Origin: Sclerurus mexicanus
Lineage: Eukaryota; Chordata; Aves; Passeriformes; Furnariidae
Assembly (NCBI GenBank): GCA_013396755.1
Contig: VWZF01001848.1
Span: forward strand, 1,407,569 to 1,471,568
Length of the DNA: 64,000 nucleotides
Direction: 5' to 3'
This document shows positions 14,149-23,001 of the stretch, piece by piece. The translations under genes and the position numbers were made by a program. Positions within the stretch are counted from its first letter, which is position 1. The number at the start of each line of letters is the position of its first letter. Below the pieces are notes generated by a model. It saw nothing but the letters and a program-made list of their open reading frames with translations. It was not told where the DNA came from and searched no databases.

Positions 14149-14158
14149 AAGGTGCAAA
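14149..14158 (-). promoter_or_regulatory. Overlapping miR-19 and miR-18 seed matches in the CCN2 3' UTR
   Basis: The transcript strand reads TTTGCACCTT. TTTGCAC is a 7-mer match to the miR-19 seed and GCACCTT a 7-mer match to the miR-18 seed, sharing four bases. The site lies about 11 nt upstream of the poly(A) signal. miR-18 and miR-19 come from the miR-17-92 cluster, which is known to repress CTGF. The seed matches are seen; function is inferred. Confidence 0.7.
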
Positions 14159-14301
14159 CATGTAACTTTTGGTCACACTTCTCAACAAATAAACTGTTCA
14201 AAAAGAGCCATAGTCAAAGAAAGAAACAAATGCTCAAGTGGAAAGACTGATGAGCTACAAAGAGCCATTTTTCTTAAAGCCACTTGTCCTATAAAGTGTG
14301 A

Positions 14302-14308
14302 GTAAACA
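14302..14308 (-). promoter_or_regulatory. miR-30 seed match in the CCN2 3' UTR
   Basis: The transcript strand reads TGTTTAC, a 7-mer match to positions 2-8 of the miR-30 family. miR-30 regulation of CTGF is described in mammalian heart. One chance 7-mer per kilobase is not rare, so conservation is needed. Confidence 0.55.
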
Positions 14309-14940
14309 CATTTTGCCAGATGAAATGCCTTGTAACACTACAGGCACCGCAATGTCATCTTGACCTCAACTCACCATTTGGCCCTATCTGAACAATTTCC
14401 ACTAGAGTATCTATTTCATGCTTTGAATGCATTGTCAAACAAGCTTTAAATCTTACCTATCTTGTTCCAAAAAAGAAGGCTATCATTGAACTTTCAAAGC
14501 AATAAACAAAAGCACAAAACTTTAAATTAATTTAGATAACTGTACAAAGATATATACACACAGTATTTACAATATTAATAAAAAGTAGCTTGTTACAGGT
14601 AAATTAACTGCCACAAGCTGTCCAGTCTAATAGACATGATTCTGATTCTTGTTGACCAAGCCATCTGAATCAGAGTGTCAGAGCCGAAACATTACTGTCC
14701 TGACTAACAGAACACCTTCTACTTATCATTTTGCTGCATGAGTGTTTGCATTCCAGCTGTTTCTGTCACTAAACCAGTGCCAGCAAACATGCTAACGGTC
14801 TGCTTCTCAATTGCACTACTAGGTGAAGCATGCTGTACCACATTAAGGGAACATTTGCTTGAATCTGTTTTTCCTGCTTATTTCCCTTAACCCCATCACA
14901 CCACCTCGGGAACAATGTGTTCTGAAGCTGTGTCTTGCTG

Positions 14941-14947
14941 TGGTCCC
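14941..14947 (-). promoter_or_regulatory. Possible miR-133 (isoform) seed match in the CCN2 3' UTR
   Basis: The transcript strand reads GGGACCA followed by C. This matches the shifted miR-133a isoform seed but not the standard form, which needs GGACCAA. miR-133 repression of CTGF is known in mammals. Weak evidence. Confidence 0.35.
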
Positions 14948-15137
14948 ACTGTCCGTTTTACCTTCTTCTTCAAATCACCATTTGGGGTCAGTAGAAAAAT
15001 TGTCTTAAGTCACATGGAGCAGTTTGTTGAAATTGAAAAAAAAACTGATTTAAATACCTTGTGCTATTGAATCATGTTTACAAAATGAGATGCAAATCAG
15101 TTCAAGTTGAAAATCTAGTCAGCGTCTCCTTCTGGCT

Positions 15138-15434
15138 TTATGCCATGTCTCCATACATCTTTCTGTAGTACAGAGACTCAAAGATGTCATTGTCTCCAGG
15201 GCAGTTGTAGTGGCACGCGCAGGTCTTGATGAACATCATTTTCCTTTTCATGATCTCCCCATCAGGGCACTTGAACTCCACGGGGAGGGTGGCCGTTCTG
15301 TGGGGTGTGCAGCAGCGCCCGTCAGTGCAGACACCACAGAACTTGGCTCTGTAGGTCTTCACACTGGTGCAGCCAGACAGCTCGAACTTGACAGGCTTGG
15401 AGATTTTGGGGGTGCGAATGCACTTTTTGCCTTT
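15138..15434 (-). CDS. CCN2: CCN2 coding exon 5 (cystine-knot CT module and stop)
   Basis: 297 nt including TAA at 15140-15138. It starts KGKKCIRTPKISKP and encodes the C-terminal cystine-knot domain (FCGVCTDGRCC, CACHYNCPG), ending YYRKMYGDMA. The CT module mediates heparan sulfate and integrin binding and dimerisation in the family. The acceptor region on the minus strand, TTACATTCTAACAG, has a poor pyrimidine tract, but the reading frame fixes it. The basic KGKK and KRK clusters fit the known heparin-binding character. Confidence 0.97.
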   Translation of the reverse strand, partial: KGKKCIRTPKISKPVKFELSGCTSVKTYRAKFCGVCTDGRCCTPHRTATLPVEFKCPDGEIMKRKMMFIKTCACHYNCPGDNDIFESLYYRKMYGDMA

Positions 15435-16953
15435 CTGTTAGAATGTAAGTGAATAAAATATGTTCAGAAGGCAGGCTTTCACTTAAGCTTACAAGTTAAG
15501 GGCAAGAAGACATGCTAATCCTTATTATATTACCATTAGGCAAAACTGTCTTAACACTGTGCCATATATGAAAGAAAATTAAGGACATTTAATTGTAAAC
15601 TGTTCACCACTACGATAAAACTCAAATTTCAAGGTAAAGCACTTGAAACTGACTACCTGTCAGATCTGCGCCTTTGGTCACAGGCCTTTTGCTAGTGGAT
15701 GGAAGCATTCTAGAAGGTCATACATAAAGATAATCATATTTACCTTGATGTTCTCCTCCAGGTCTGCCTCGCAAGGTCTGACCATGCAGAGTCTGCTCTG
15801 TTTCTCCAGTCTGCAGAAGGCATTATCATTGGTGACCCTGGTAGAGATGCCCATGCCACAGGTCTTGGAGCAAGCACTCCATTCTGTGGTCTGCACGAGG
15901 CAGTTGGCACGCATCATTGTTGGATCTGGACCATAAGTGTCTTCCAGTCTGTAAGCTGCAGGAGATGGAAAAACAAAATGAGACCACTGCTTGACTTCAT
16001 GCCTTCCTAAAGGCTCCTTTCTTTTCGTGAGAAATTCAGGCAGCCACACTTATGTGTGGGGTGACTCCACTTACTGCAGCATCCAGCTGCTGCGGTGCCC
16101 TGCGTGTTAGCCCATCCCACGGCCTTCAACCTCCATGCCCCTTTTCCCCCAGCTGCCATCCACAGAGCGATCCCCACTCACCCGCGAGAGCAGGTCCCAC
16201 AGCAGTCTGCTCCTTGGCCTCATCGCAGACCCACTCCTCGCAGCACTTTCCAGGGAGCTTCACCCGGCGCGGGTAGGGGCAGTCGGGGCTGGGCAGGCGG
16301 ACGTCCATGCTGCAGAGGGGCACGCAGCCCACTGCCCCGTCCAGGCAGGTGCACTGGTACTTGCAGCTGCTCTGGAAGGACTCGCCGCTCCGGTACACCA
16401 TGCCGCTGAAGACGCACGGGGCACCGTCCCGAGCTGCGAGGGGCAGGAGGCAGAGGGTGAGGCGTGCGGGAGGTCCGGAGGTTCCCTCTTCCCTCACTCC
16501 CTTTCCCGGCGGGACCCCGTCCCCGTCCCGCGGCCGGCGGCAGCCCCGGCCCCCACTCACCGGTGCAGACGCCGATCCTGCGGTTGGCGGGGGAGCCGAA
16601 GTCGCAGAAGAGCCCCTTGTGGTGGTCGCAGGGGTCGCGCTCGGTGCACAGCTCGCCCAGCTGCTTGGCGCAGACGCGGCAGCAGCCGCAGCCGTCCAGC
16701 ACCAGGGACACCCCGGCGGGGCAGGTGGGGCCGGGCCCGGCGCCGCACTGGCACTGCCCGCTGCACTCCTGGCCCTGCGCCGCCTGCGAGTGCCCGGCGA
16801 GGGAGAGAGAGAGGGAGAGGGAGAGAGACGGGGCAGTCAGACCTGCGGCCGGGACCGCCCGGACGGGGCAGGGGCGGCGGCGCGGGCGGGGGCACTTACC
16901 GGGCTGAGGAGGGCGAGGAGCAGGGCTACGGCGAGGGGGGCGAAGGGGACCAT
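15138..16953 (-). CDS. CCN2: CCN2 (connective tissue growth factor), complete five-exon coding region
   Basis: Secreted matricellular protein of the CCN family. In vertebrates it binds integrins, heparan sulfate and growth factors and acts in cartilage, vessels, wound repair and fibrosis. Joined exons on the minus strand are 16953-16900, 16783-16561, 16433-16182, 15955-15744 and 15434-15138. They total 1038 nt and encode 345 residues, against 349 in human. Modules in order: signal peptide 1-22, IGFBP about 23-93, VWC 94-176, TSP1 178-247, CT 248-345. Visible hallmarks are GCGCCRVC (49-56), WSACSKTCG (202-210) and the C-terminus YRKMYGDMA. All introns are GT..AG with phases 0,1,1,0, and the frame stays open throughout. 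The chosen ATG has a strong context (A at -3, G at +4) and starts a hydrophobic leader. Compared with the human protein as I remember it, the VWC, TSP1 and CT parts are nearly identical and the leader diverges. No frameshift or missing key cysteine was seen. Identification is very secure. Confidence 0.97.
15744..15955 (-). CDS. CCN2: CCN2 coding exon 4 (thrombospondin type 1 module)
   Basis: 212 nt, residues 178-247 plus part of 177. The TSP1 repeat is recognised by WSACSKTCGMGISTRV and the following CRLEKQSRLCMVRPC. This module binds integrins and LRP-family receptors and also VEGF in characterised CCN2 proteins. The acceptor is CTCCTGCAG ending at 15956 and the donor is GTAAAT from 15743, phase 0 after ENIK. 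The donor is the weakest of the four by consensus. Confidence 0.96.
16182..16433 (-). CDS. CCN2: CCN2 coding exon 3 (von Willebrand type C module)
   Basis: 252 nt. With the split codon it starts ARDGAPCVFSGMVYRSGESF and encodes the VWC domain, the BMP/TGF-beta-binding module of CCN proteins. CKYQCTCLDGAVGC and LPGKCCEEWVC are visible and match vertebrate CCN2 closely. The acceptor is CTCGCAG directly before 16433 and the donor is GTGAGT from 16181. The end of the exon (KEQTAVGPALA) is the hinge between VWC and TSP1, the protease-sensitive linker in CCN2. Confidence 0.96.
16561..16783 (-). CDS. CCN2: CCN2 coding exon 2 (IGFBP module)
   Basis: 223 nt encoding residues 19-92 and the first base of residue 93. 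It carries the cysteine-rich IGF-binding-protein-like module with the diagnostic GCGCC motif (GCGCCRVC) and the CTERDPCDHHKGLFCDFGSP stretch typical of CCN2. The acceptor is CTCGCAG at 16790-16784, preceded by a long CT-rich tract (about 16800-16830 on this strand). The donor is GTGAGT at 16560-16555, phase 1. A second in-frame CAG lies 9 nt inside the exon. Confidence 0.95.
16900..16953 (-). CDS. CCN2: CCN2 coding exon 1 (signal peptide)
   Basis: Encodes 18 residues, MVPFAPLAVALLLALLSP, which form most of the secretory signal peptide. The exon ends in G followed by donor GTAAGT at 16899-16894, phase 0. Cleavage is predicted after AAQG, which comes from the first four codons of exon 2, so the mature protein starts QECSGQC. 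The leader is a few residues shorter than in human, which accounts for the shorter protein. Confidence 0.93.
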
Positions 16954-17170
16954 CCTGCGGCGGTCGGCGGCTTGTGGGCGGCTTGGCGGCGGGCTGCGGA
17001 GCGGAGGTGAGCCGAGGTGAGGCGGGATCTCCGCGCCGGACGGTCCTCCTGGGCGGCGCGGACGGCGCTGCGGCGGGCGCTGTGCCGGCGGGTGTGCGCT
17101 GAGTGCTGCGCTGTCCTCCGCTCCGCTCCGCTCCGCTCCGTCCGAGCGCGGCGAGAGAGCTGGCTGTGCG
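16954..17170 (-). other. CCN2: CCN2 5' UTR (approximate)
   Basis: About 217 nt between the inferred start site (about 30 nt downstream of the TATA box) and the ATG at 16953. It is very GC- and CpG-rich. No CAT trinucleotide occurs on the plus strand here, so the minus-strand leader has no upstream ATG, and initiation at 16953 should be direct by scanning. The 5' boundary is inferred from TATA spacing and was not observed. Confidence 0.65.
17116..17140 (-). repeat. CTCCG pentamer repeat (CGGAG on the mRNA strand) in the CCN2 leader
   Basis: Five exact tandem copies of CTCCG on the plus strand, so the transcript carries five CGGAG units about 30-55 nt from its 5' end. Seen directly. Such GC pentamers are prone to slippage and to stable leader structure. 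Confidence 0.95.
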
Positions 17171-17197
17171 ACTGCCGAGTGCCGGGGCGAGCGCCGC

Positions 17198-17203
17198 TTT
17201 ATA
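17198..17203 (-). promoter_or_regulatory. CCN2: CCN2 TATA box
   Basis: TATAAA (minus strand, within CTATAAAG) sits about 245 nt upstream of the ATG in GC-rich DNA. Mammalian CCN2 also has a TATA promoter with a roughly 200-nt leader, so spacing and context agree. Sequence directly upstream is missing (N gap 17219-17288). Confidence 0.85.
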
Positions 17204-17218
17204 GGCGGCGGCGGCGCG

Positions 17219-17288
17219 NNNNNNNNNNNNNNNNNNNNNNNNNNNNNNNNNNNNNNNNNNNNNNNNNNNNNNNNNNNNNNNNNNNNNN
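17219..17288. other. Assembly gap (70 N) just upstream of the CCN2 TATA box
   Basis: Run of 70 N starting about 16 nt upstream of the TATA box. By homology with the mammalian promoter, this is about where the proximal SMAD, TEAD and related elements would be expected, so they cannot be assessed here. The gap length may be nominal. Confidence 0.99.
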
Positions 17289-19011
17289 TTCCCCGGGCAG
17301 GGAGCACAGGAGGGGCGGGTGGGTCGGGGGGGATGCGGGGTACCCCGGTGCCCGGCAGAGAACGGTCCCGGCGCTTTGGTACCACCGGAAAAAAGGGTAT
17401 AATTACGCTACCGGGTATAAATTGACTCTGTGTACCACTGAATCATACTGGATATTTGTAATGTGTTCCTTCCCTAATACATGCTCTCTATGAATAGAGA
17501 GAGAGTGCCTATTTACTCTGAAATACTTGGCACAGCGAATGGAGTCTGAAGCATGGAAGAAGTGGCTATTATTTTCCCACTGCCTGTGTGCAGCTGTCAT
17601 TTCTGAGCAACACGTTCCTCGCGCAACCCTGCCTTCCAGCCTTGTTAATGGTCCACCCCATGATTACAAGAAGAAGAAACTGGCATGCCAAACGACTCAC
17701 CCAAAACCTTAACACTGTGGTTTGTATTTGACTGAACCCAAGACATAAGCCTTGTGGCTTGTATTGTCATTGCAGATAACTGTTATGTTTTGGTTTGTTT
17801 TAACTAGGAGGATGGTTCTTCCCCCACCTCCTGTGTATCATTTGAATATTCAGTGATGTCATGTTGTCTGACCTCTACTTTAACACAAGGAATGCCAATA
17901 TTTTGACTTTTGACCTGCAAAAGTATGTTAGTGTTTAGTAAGAGAGACTGGCTTAATGCATCATGTTAAGCAAATTGAAATCTGATAGCTGTCTTAAAAG
18001 ATACCATCTTTTGTATGCAGGCTTTCTCCCACTGTCATGCCACCCCCCTTCCCCTTCTTTCCATCCCTCCATATGTAGGCATACTTCCATGCTATGATGC
18101 AGCAATATGTATGCACAGGATTCATGAAAGAAATAAAGTTCTTCATGTAATGCCCCAGTAGGACTATTGTACTGTAAAATTGTTATTTATATTCTGCTAG
18201 TGTTGTACTCTGTCTGGTAAAGTCATTTGGATGTCATTTCTTCTATCTGAAATTCTCCATTAAAAGAAATGAGCTTGGCTCTGAAAGAAAAAAAATAAAT
18301 CCCAGAGGAACTGTTACGGTAAATAATATATGTTCCCAAACTCATGAGGCCTCCCAAAATCTGTATTTACTTGAAGGACTCCAGTGGCCTCGGTGCTAGG
18401 TAAATACTATGTGTACCAAATTATGTATGACATGCATACCAAAATGCAAATGTAACCAGGTAAACAGAATGCCTTTTTTAAATGCCTAAATATGGTAGAA
18501 GAACATCTGAGAGAGAGAGAGAGAGGCTCTAGACATGTTTTATAACTTTCCATGTATGAGGTTTTTTCAGAGATACAATTTTATTAAACAAAACCTAAGG
18601 ATCTCACTGACAGAAAAAGTGTGTTTAAAAGTAACAAACCACCAGAAAGCCAGGAAATCCAAAATTAAAGGATAAATCTGTCCTAAGTCTTCCCACTGCA
18701 GGCCAAGTACAGCAAGCCCCATATACTTGCTGTCCTGAGAAAAATGACTTAAATAGGTATTTAGACTTTAGAACTAATTCTAGTCTTGCACCACTATGAA
18801 TCGGGCATTAGCCCCCTAAATCACAAGTTGTACCAGCCCATGAATGTGGGTAAGAATCAGAGTCCTTAGGAGTTTCTTTTTGGCATTTTGGTTTCTGTGC
18901 TGCTAGATGTATTGCAATGGGTACCTCATTTGTGCATGCGGGGAACCTGGAAGCAAAGGCAATTCTTTTAGAGTCCAATCAGTCTTCAGCTTATTCCTTC
19001 TGATGGCAATT
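17289..19011. other. CCN2 upstream flank, no gene recognised
   Basis: GC-rich to about 17380, then AT-rich. It contains a plus-strand TATAAA at about 17416-17422, an 8-bp hairpin CTCTCTAT/ATAGAGAG at 17484-17501, a CRE-like TGATGTCA near 17853 and a (GA)n run near 18510-18526. None of these is proved functional. No exon of another gene is visible. Confidence 0.55.
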
Positions 19012-19140
19012 TCACAGAATCATTGAGGCTGGAAGAGACTTTCAAGATCATTTAGTCCAACCATCAACATGACACCATCGTAATCACCCCTAAACCATAT
19101 CCCCAAATGCCACATTCAAGTGCCTCTTGAATATGCTGTC
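19012..19140 (-). mobile_element. CR1 LINE 3'-end fragment
   Basis: Begins TCACAGAATCATTGAGGCTG and continues with the CR1 3' block AAGATCATTTAGTCCAACCA. Only about 130 bp remain. Orientation is minus because the inverted 3' end comes first on the plus strand. Confidence 0.88.
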
Positions 19141-20456
19141 AGTTGGAGAAGTACATCTTGGCATTGATGTATAAAATGGTTAAAATGCTCTAATTTCTAC
19201 TTCCATGCAGGTGTTTATACAGCACATGCTTTTAAGATAGTATATTTTTTCTGCTGAAACTAGGAATTCACTACACTGGTCCTGCAGACTTGTTTACACA
19301 GCTATATACGGTATGTGTGTGTCTACATCAGTTTCAGTTGATGAAGTCTTGTAAAATGTACAGGTGTGGATTGCTACATTCCTCTCTTGTGTTTTTCCTT
19401 CTTTTTTTTTTTCCCCTGCTTCCCCCCAAAAAATCACTTGATCAGGTATCAGACATAGTGAAAACCTGGCAAGACTACAGGAAAGTGGCTAGACTTGGAG
19501 TGTTTGTGTACTTAAAGGAAGAATCTTGCACATTTTCAACTTTCAGTCACAGATATTTTTTTATAAGAGCAATTGGAGGTCTGAGCCAGCCCTCAAAGCG
19601 GAAATCAAAAACTCCCAGAGAAACATACCCGAGGAATGTGAATCTGATCCAACAACCATACGCAATGAACATACAGTACTGTCAGTCTTATAGGAAGTCT
19701 TGCCATATATGGACATCTGGACCCTGAGCTGTTTATCATCACGGTAGCTTGTAGCTGGCTTCAGACGTTTCTGGCTTGCCTCAGGTTTAGCATGCCAATT
19801 AGTTCCTTTCCCAAAATGCTCACTAGGATATTTCTTAAAAATTGTAATAAATATATCTCAAAAGTCTGAGAGGTCTGGTTAAAGTTACATTAGTAGGCTT
19901 TTGCTTAAAATGCAGATTCCAAGCAAGACTTACTCTGCTAGCTCAGAAATAGACACAGAATAAAAACAAAGAGATTTATTCCATCGTGAATGTGGTTGCC
20001 TGGTATTTCTCTTTCTTAGAAGTCATCTGGTAGCTTATTCTACGTATCTGCAGGCATAGAAAGGACTCTGAAGTAGATTACTTGCTGGACTTTTACTCAT
20101 CCCTTTCTGGAGAGATGTGTGAGCTGATGAATCAATAAAGGCAAAGCAAAAACTACATCTCCCAGGATCTGTCAAGCAAGTTATTCATGTTGTGTGATTT
20201 GTATTGGTTTGTTAGAGTGATACAAAGCTCTTCGCTTTGGAGTTGCGACAGTTTACATCAACTAATGTTACCAATCAGGTACATTAGCTCTTCTTCAAAG
20301 TGAACCAGAATAAGAAGGCTGGGAGGAGTAGTGGGCATAAGGCCTATGTAAATTGCCAAACTCATGGACCTAGTCCCAGTTCCTTGAGACACTGGTTCAG
20401 ATTCTCTTCTAGCATCAGTTGGGCAGATCACTAAGTGCACTTTCAGCCATCAAAAT

Positions 20457-20479
20457 ACTTGGACTTGAGAAGTCCAAGT
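20457..20479. repeat. Perfect 10-bp inverted repeat with 3-nt loop
   Basis: ACTTGGACTT, loop GAG, AAGTCCAAGT. Seen directly. It is too short for a microRNA precursor. Confidence 0.9.
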
Positions 20480-20638
20480 CCATTGGACTAAAGCCATTCA
20501 GCAGTATGAACAATGCAAGACCATTAAATGCAATTCCCATTAGCAGACCTGAGTTTTGTTGTTTTCTGTAGTCATCATTAATTAAACTTAACATTATGTT
20601 TTAACATACCATATATTGTTACTTCTACAGTCACTGAG

Positions 20639-20681
20639 AGTTGCTCCTTTAAGCTCTTGGCTTTATTTTTAAAGAGCAACT
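20639..20681. repeat. Imperfect hairpin with 8 + 5 bp stem
   Basis: Left arm AGTTGCTC, a bulged C, then TTTAA; right arm TTAAA then GAGCAACT; loop of about 16 nt. Seen directly. No function assigned. Confidence 0.8.
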
Positions 20682-21419
20682 GGAGTTTTTGTGAATGTGT
20701 GTGATCTTAAACCAGCAAGATGATTACTGGAAGTAGAATAATCTAAATGAGTATTCAAAGCATGTGTAAAACTATTTGTACAAAAGTGAGATTGTAAGTA
20801 GCCTGAAGCCAAATGTTCTTTACCTACTGAGCCCCAGATTTAGTTTATCTGATTTTATTCTGAAAAATTTGCCATAGATCTTATGAGCCCTGTAGGAGCA
20901 GCATTCACTACATCTGCGAGGAGGCTGGCTGTATCCTGGGTTTTTGTGGAAAAGTGTAGAGCTCCTCCACAGCTCACAAAGGTGACTAAGGAGGGAAGAG
21001 GCTTTCAGTTGTTTTTTTCTCAGATTTGACTGAGGTTTGCAACCTCTTGCCATAGTAAGTCAACTGCAGTGAGTCACTAACCACTTCGTTGACAATTGTC
21101 CCATAAATGGTTAACAATTCATAAAAAGTTAGTGTTGCTGGCTGGAGAGGAAATGTGGCCAGGGACTGACTCAGAACATGCACGAGAAATCCTTTTGAGA
21201 TTCTCAGAGGAACCACGTGGAAAACAGCTGGAGGAACACTTCCTCCCACTGTCATGGATTATGTGGGAAGGAATGAATCAGATCTGCTTAGTCTAAAATG
21301 CATGTAATTTTGTTTTCAGTCTTTCAACCTGCTTCTCTCAGGAGCTGTCAATGTCAATTTTGAGGTTTTGTGTGGTTTTGTTTGTTTTGGCTTGGATTTT
21401 TTTTGTTTTGTTTTTCACA

Positions 21420-21436
21420 CCCCCCCCCCCCCCCCC
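21420..21436. repeat. Poly(C) run, 17 bp
   Basis: Seventeen C residues after a T/G-rich stretch. Seen directly; the length may be unreliable in the assembly. Confidence 0.95.
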
Positions 21437-22959
21437 AAGCTGAGAGACATTGATTTTTAAGTAACAAGGTTTGATCAGATTAGGGACTTCCCTTAACAAA
21501 TGCAGTTTGCTCTGCTGTAAACTATGGCATATCTTAATTTATATTGTAGCTGCTGTGGAGAATCCCGTGAGATGCAATTGTCCACGTTGTCTGATAAGAT
21601 AGGATCAATACTTCTACATGCGGGGTGACAGAGTGTTTTCTTTGGGGACAAAGAGAGAGAAAGAACCATCTGTAAAATTTGCCCCATTTTTTGATGCAAT
21701 CTGAGTTACTGACCTTGGTATAGTGGGCTTTTCTGTTTACACAGTCTTTCCTGAGAAAGTGGAAGAGTCATCTTATTGTATAGGTCTGTAATGCCTCTGG
21801 AGGACTTGCAAAGGAATGTAATTTCCTCAATGTATTAACACTGGATTTTACAGACTGTATGATTTTTTAGGAAAATGGTTCTCCATGGTTCAGCTGCCAG
21901 CTTGGCTGGCTGTCTTTTCAGCAAGTAATATGTGGTATGTGACCTGTGTAAATACATCTGTACGAGTGACGCAGACAGGGAAACTAGGATGTAACCTACA
22001 ACAGCCAAGGTGGCTTCCTTATTGACCCACAGATGTGTATGAAATTTAGCAACTACCGGGCCAGGTCTGAAAACCATCTTACAATGCTCTAAACCCTCTG
22101 GTGTTGGTGGGAAATTCTCTGTCAGACCATTATTCACATGGAGACGAGAAAAGCAGATACCTCAAGAAATGGGCATTTTTAGGGGAGTGGGAACATGTCT
22201 AAGATATTTTGATTTCCTGTGGGAACTAATTGAGGAAACCTAGTTGTTTTAAATGGCAATGGTCTCAGGTCTAGAGTTTACAACCATGTTGCTACAGATG
22301 TCTCAGTGATGAGTGGCTTTTAAGTAATAGCATGATGTTGTAAAAGTGGTAGGACTCTCACTAATAGCAAATGTTTCTGAGCATATTACTCCATTTTTAA
22401 CCATTTTATTAAAGGTTTTTAAATAGAAATCAAGGTTAGGTTTTTACTGTACCTGGGTGTTTGTTTTGACCATTTTGGGCAATGGAGTCTTTATGAAGGT
22501 TGAGCCTAAGAAGTTATTTGTGGTGCATTTCTTGAGAGGAAATTACCCATGATGGATCTTGTGGAAAAGTCTAACCTTAATAGCATGGTAGATCTGTATG
22601 ATTATTTAAGATTCAATTATGACATGGGATGAAAAGGCAGTTCAGCAATTGCCTTTTTTCATTGCCTAAGATTTGCAAGGTATTTGAAAATCTTAGAACT
22701 GTGCTGGCAATGTTCCTCTGTGAGTTATGAACTTTGTAATACAAAAATTTCAGGTGAGTTTTAAAAAACCCACAGCTAGCAACATCTTTTTCTTTCTTCT
22801 TATGTCACTCCCAGGCTACAGTTTCAAATTCCCTGGGAACAGTTTTCTTACCTTACCATCTTAAATTCAGTGAGACCTCATCTAGGCCTTCACATATCCT
22901 TTTTTCTCAATAAATGGCTTGCAAAGAGTGACGGTAGGGTGCATGACTTGGGAAGCATG

Positions 22960-22960
<1 letters not shown>

Positions 22961-22999
<39 letters not shown>
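22961..22999. repeat. Poly(T) run, 39 bp
   Basis: Thirty-nine T residues. No AATAAA on the minus strand just before it and no visible target-site duplication, so it is not called a retrocopy tail. Confidence 0.95.

Positions 23000-23001
<2 letters not shown>

Larger units (their letters stand above)
14115..15137 (-). other. CCN2: CCN2 3' UTR (about 1 kb)
   Basis: From the TAA at 15138 to the predicted cleavage zone past the AATAAA at 14138-14133. The length is close to the 1-kb 3' UTR of mammalian CCN2. Several ATTTA-type AU motifs and microRNA seed matches (listed separately) are present, in keeping with the strong post-transcriptional control known for this mRNA. No reading frame of note occurs here. 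The 3' boundary is inferred. Confidence 0.75.
16100..17400. other. CpG-island-like region over CCN2 promoter and exons 1-3
   Basis: GC content and CpG density rise sharply here compared with the AT-rich flanks on both sides, and the region includes the promoter gap. It is consistent with the CpG-island promoter of CCN2. Edges are approximate and judged by eye. Confidence 0.75.

Noticed and set aside
16135..17010. Long plus-strand open frame opposite CCN2
   Set aside because: Antisense shadow in GC-rich CpG-island DNA. Composition is Arg/Ala/Gly-rich and no domain is visible; the minus-strand exons explain the region.
16837..17385. 182-codon minus-strand frame running through the promoter gap into exon 1
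   Set aside because: It crosses N bases and the TATA box, and only its last part is the true CCN2 signal peptide. Coding starts at 16953.
22961..22999. Poly(T) run as the tail of a processed retrocopy
   Set aside because: No poly(A) signal upstream on the minus strand, no coding similarity, no target-site duplication.
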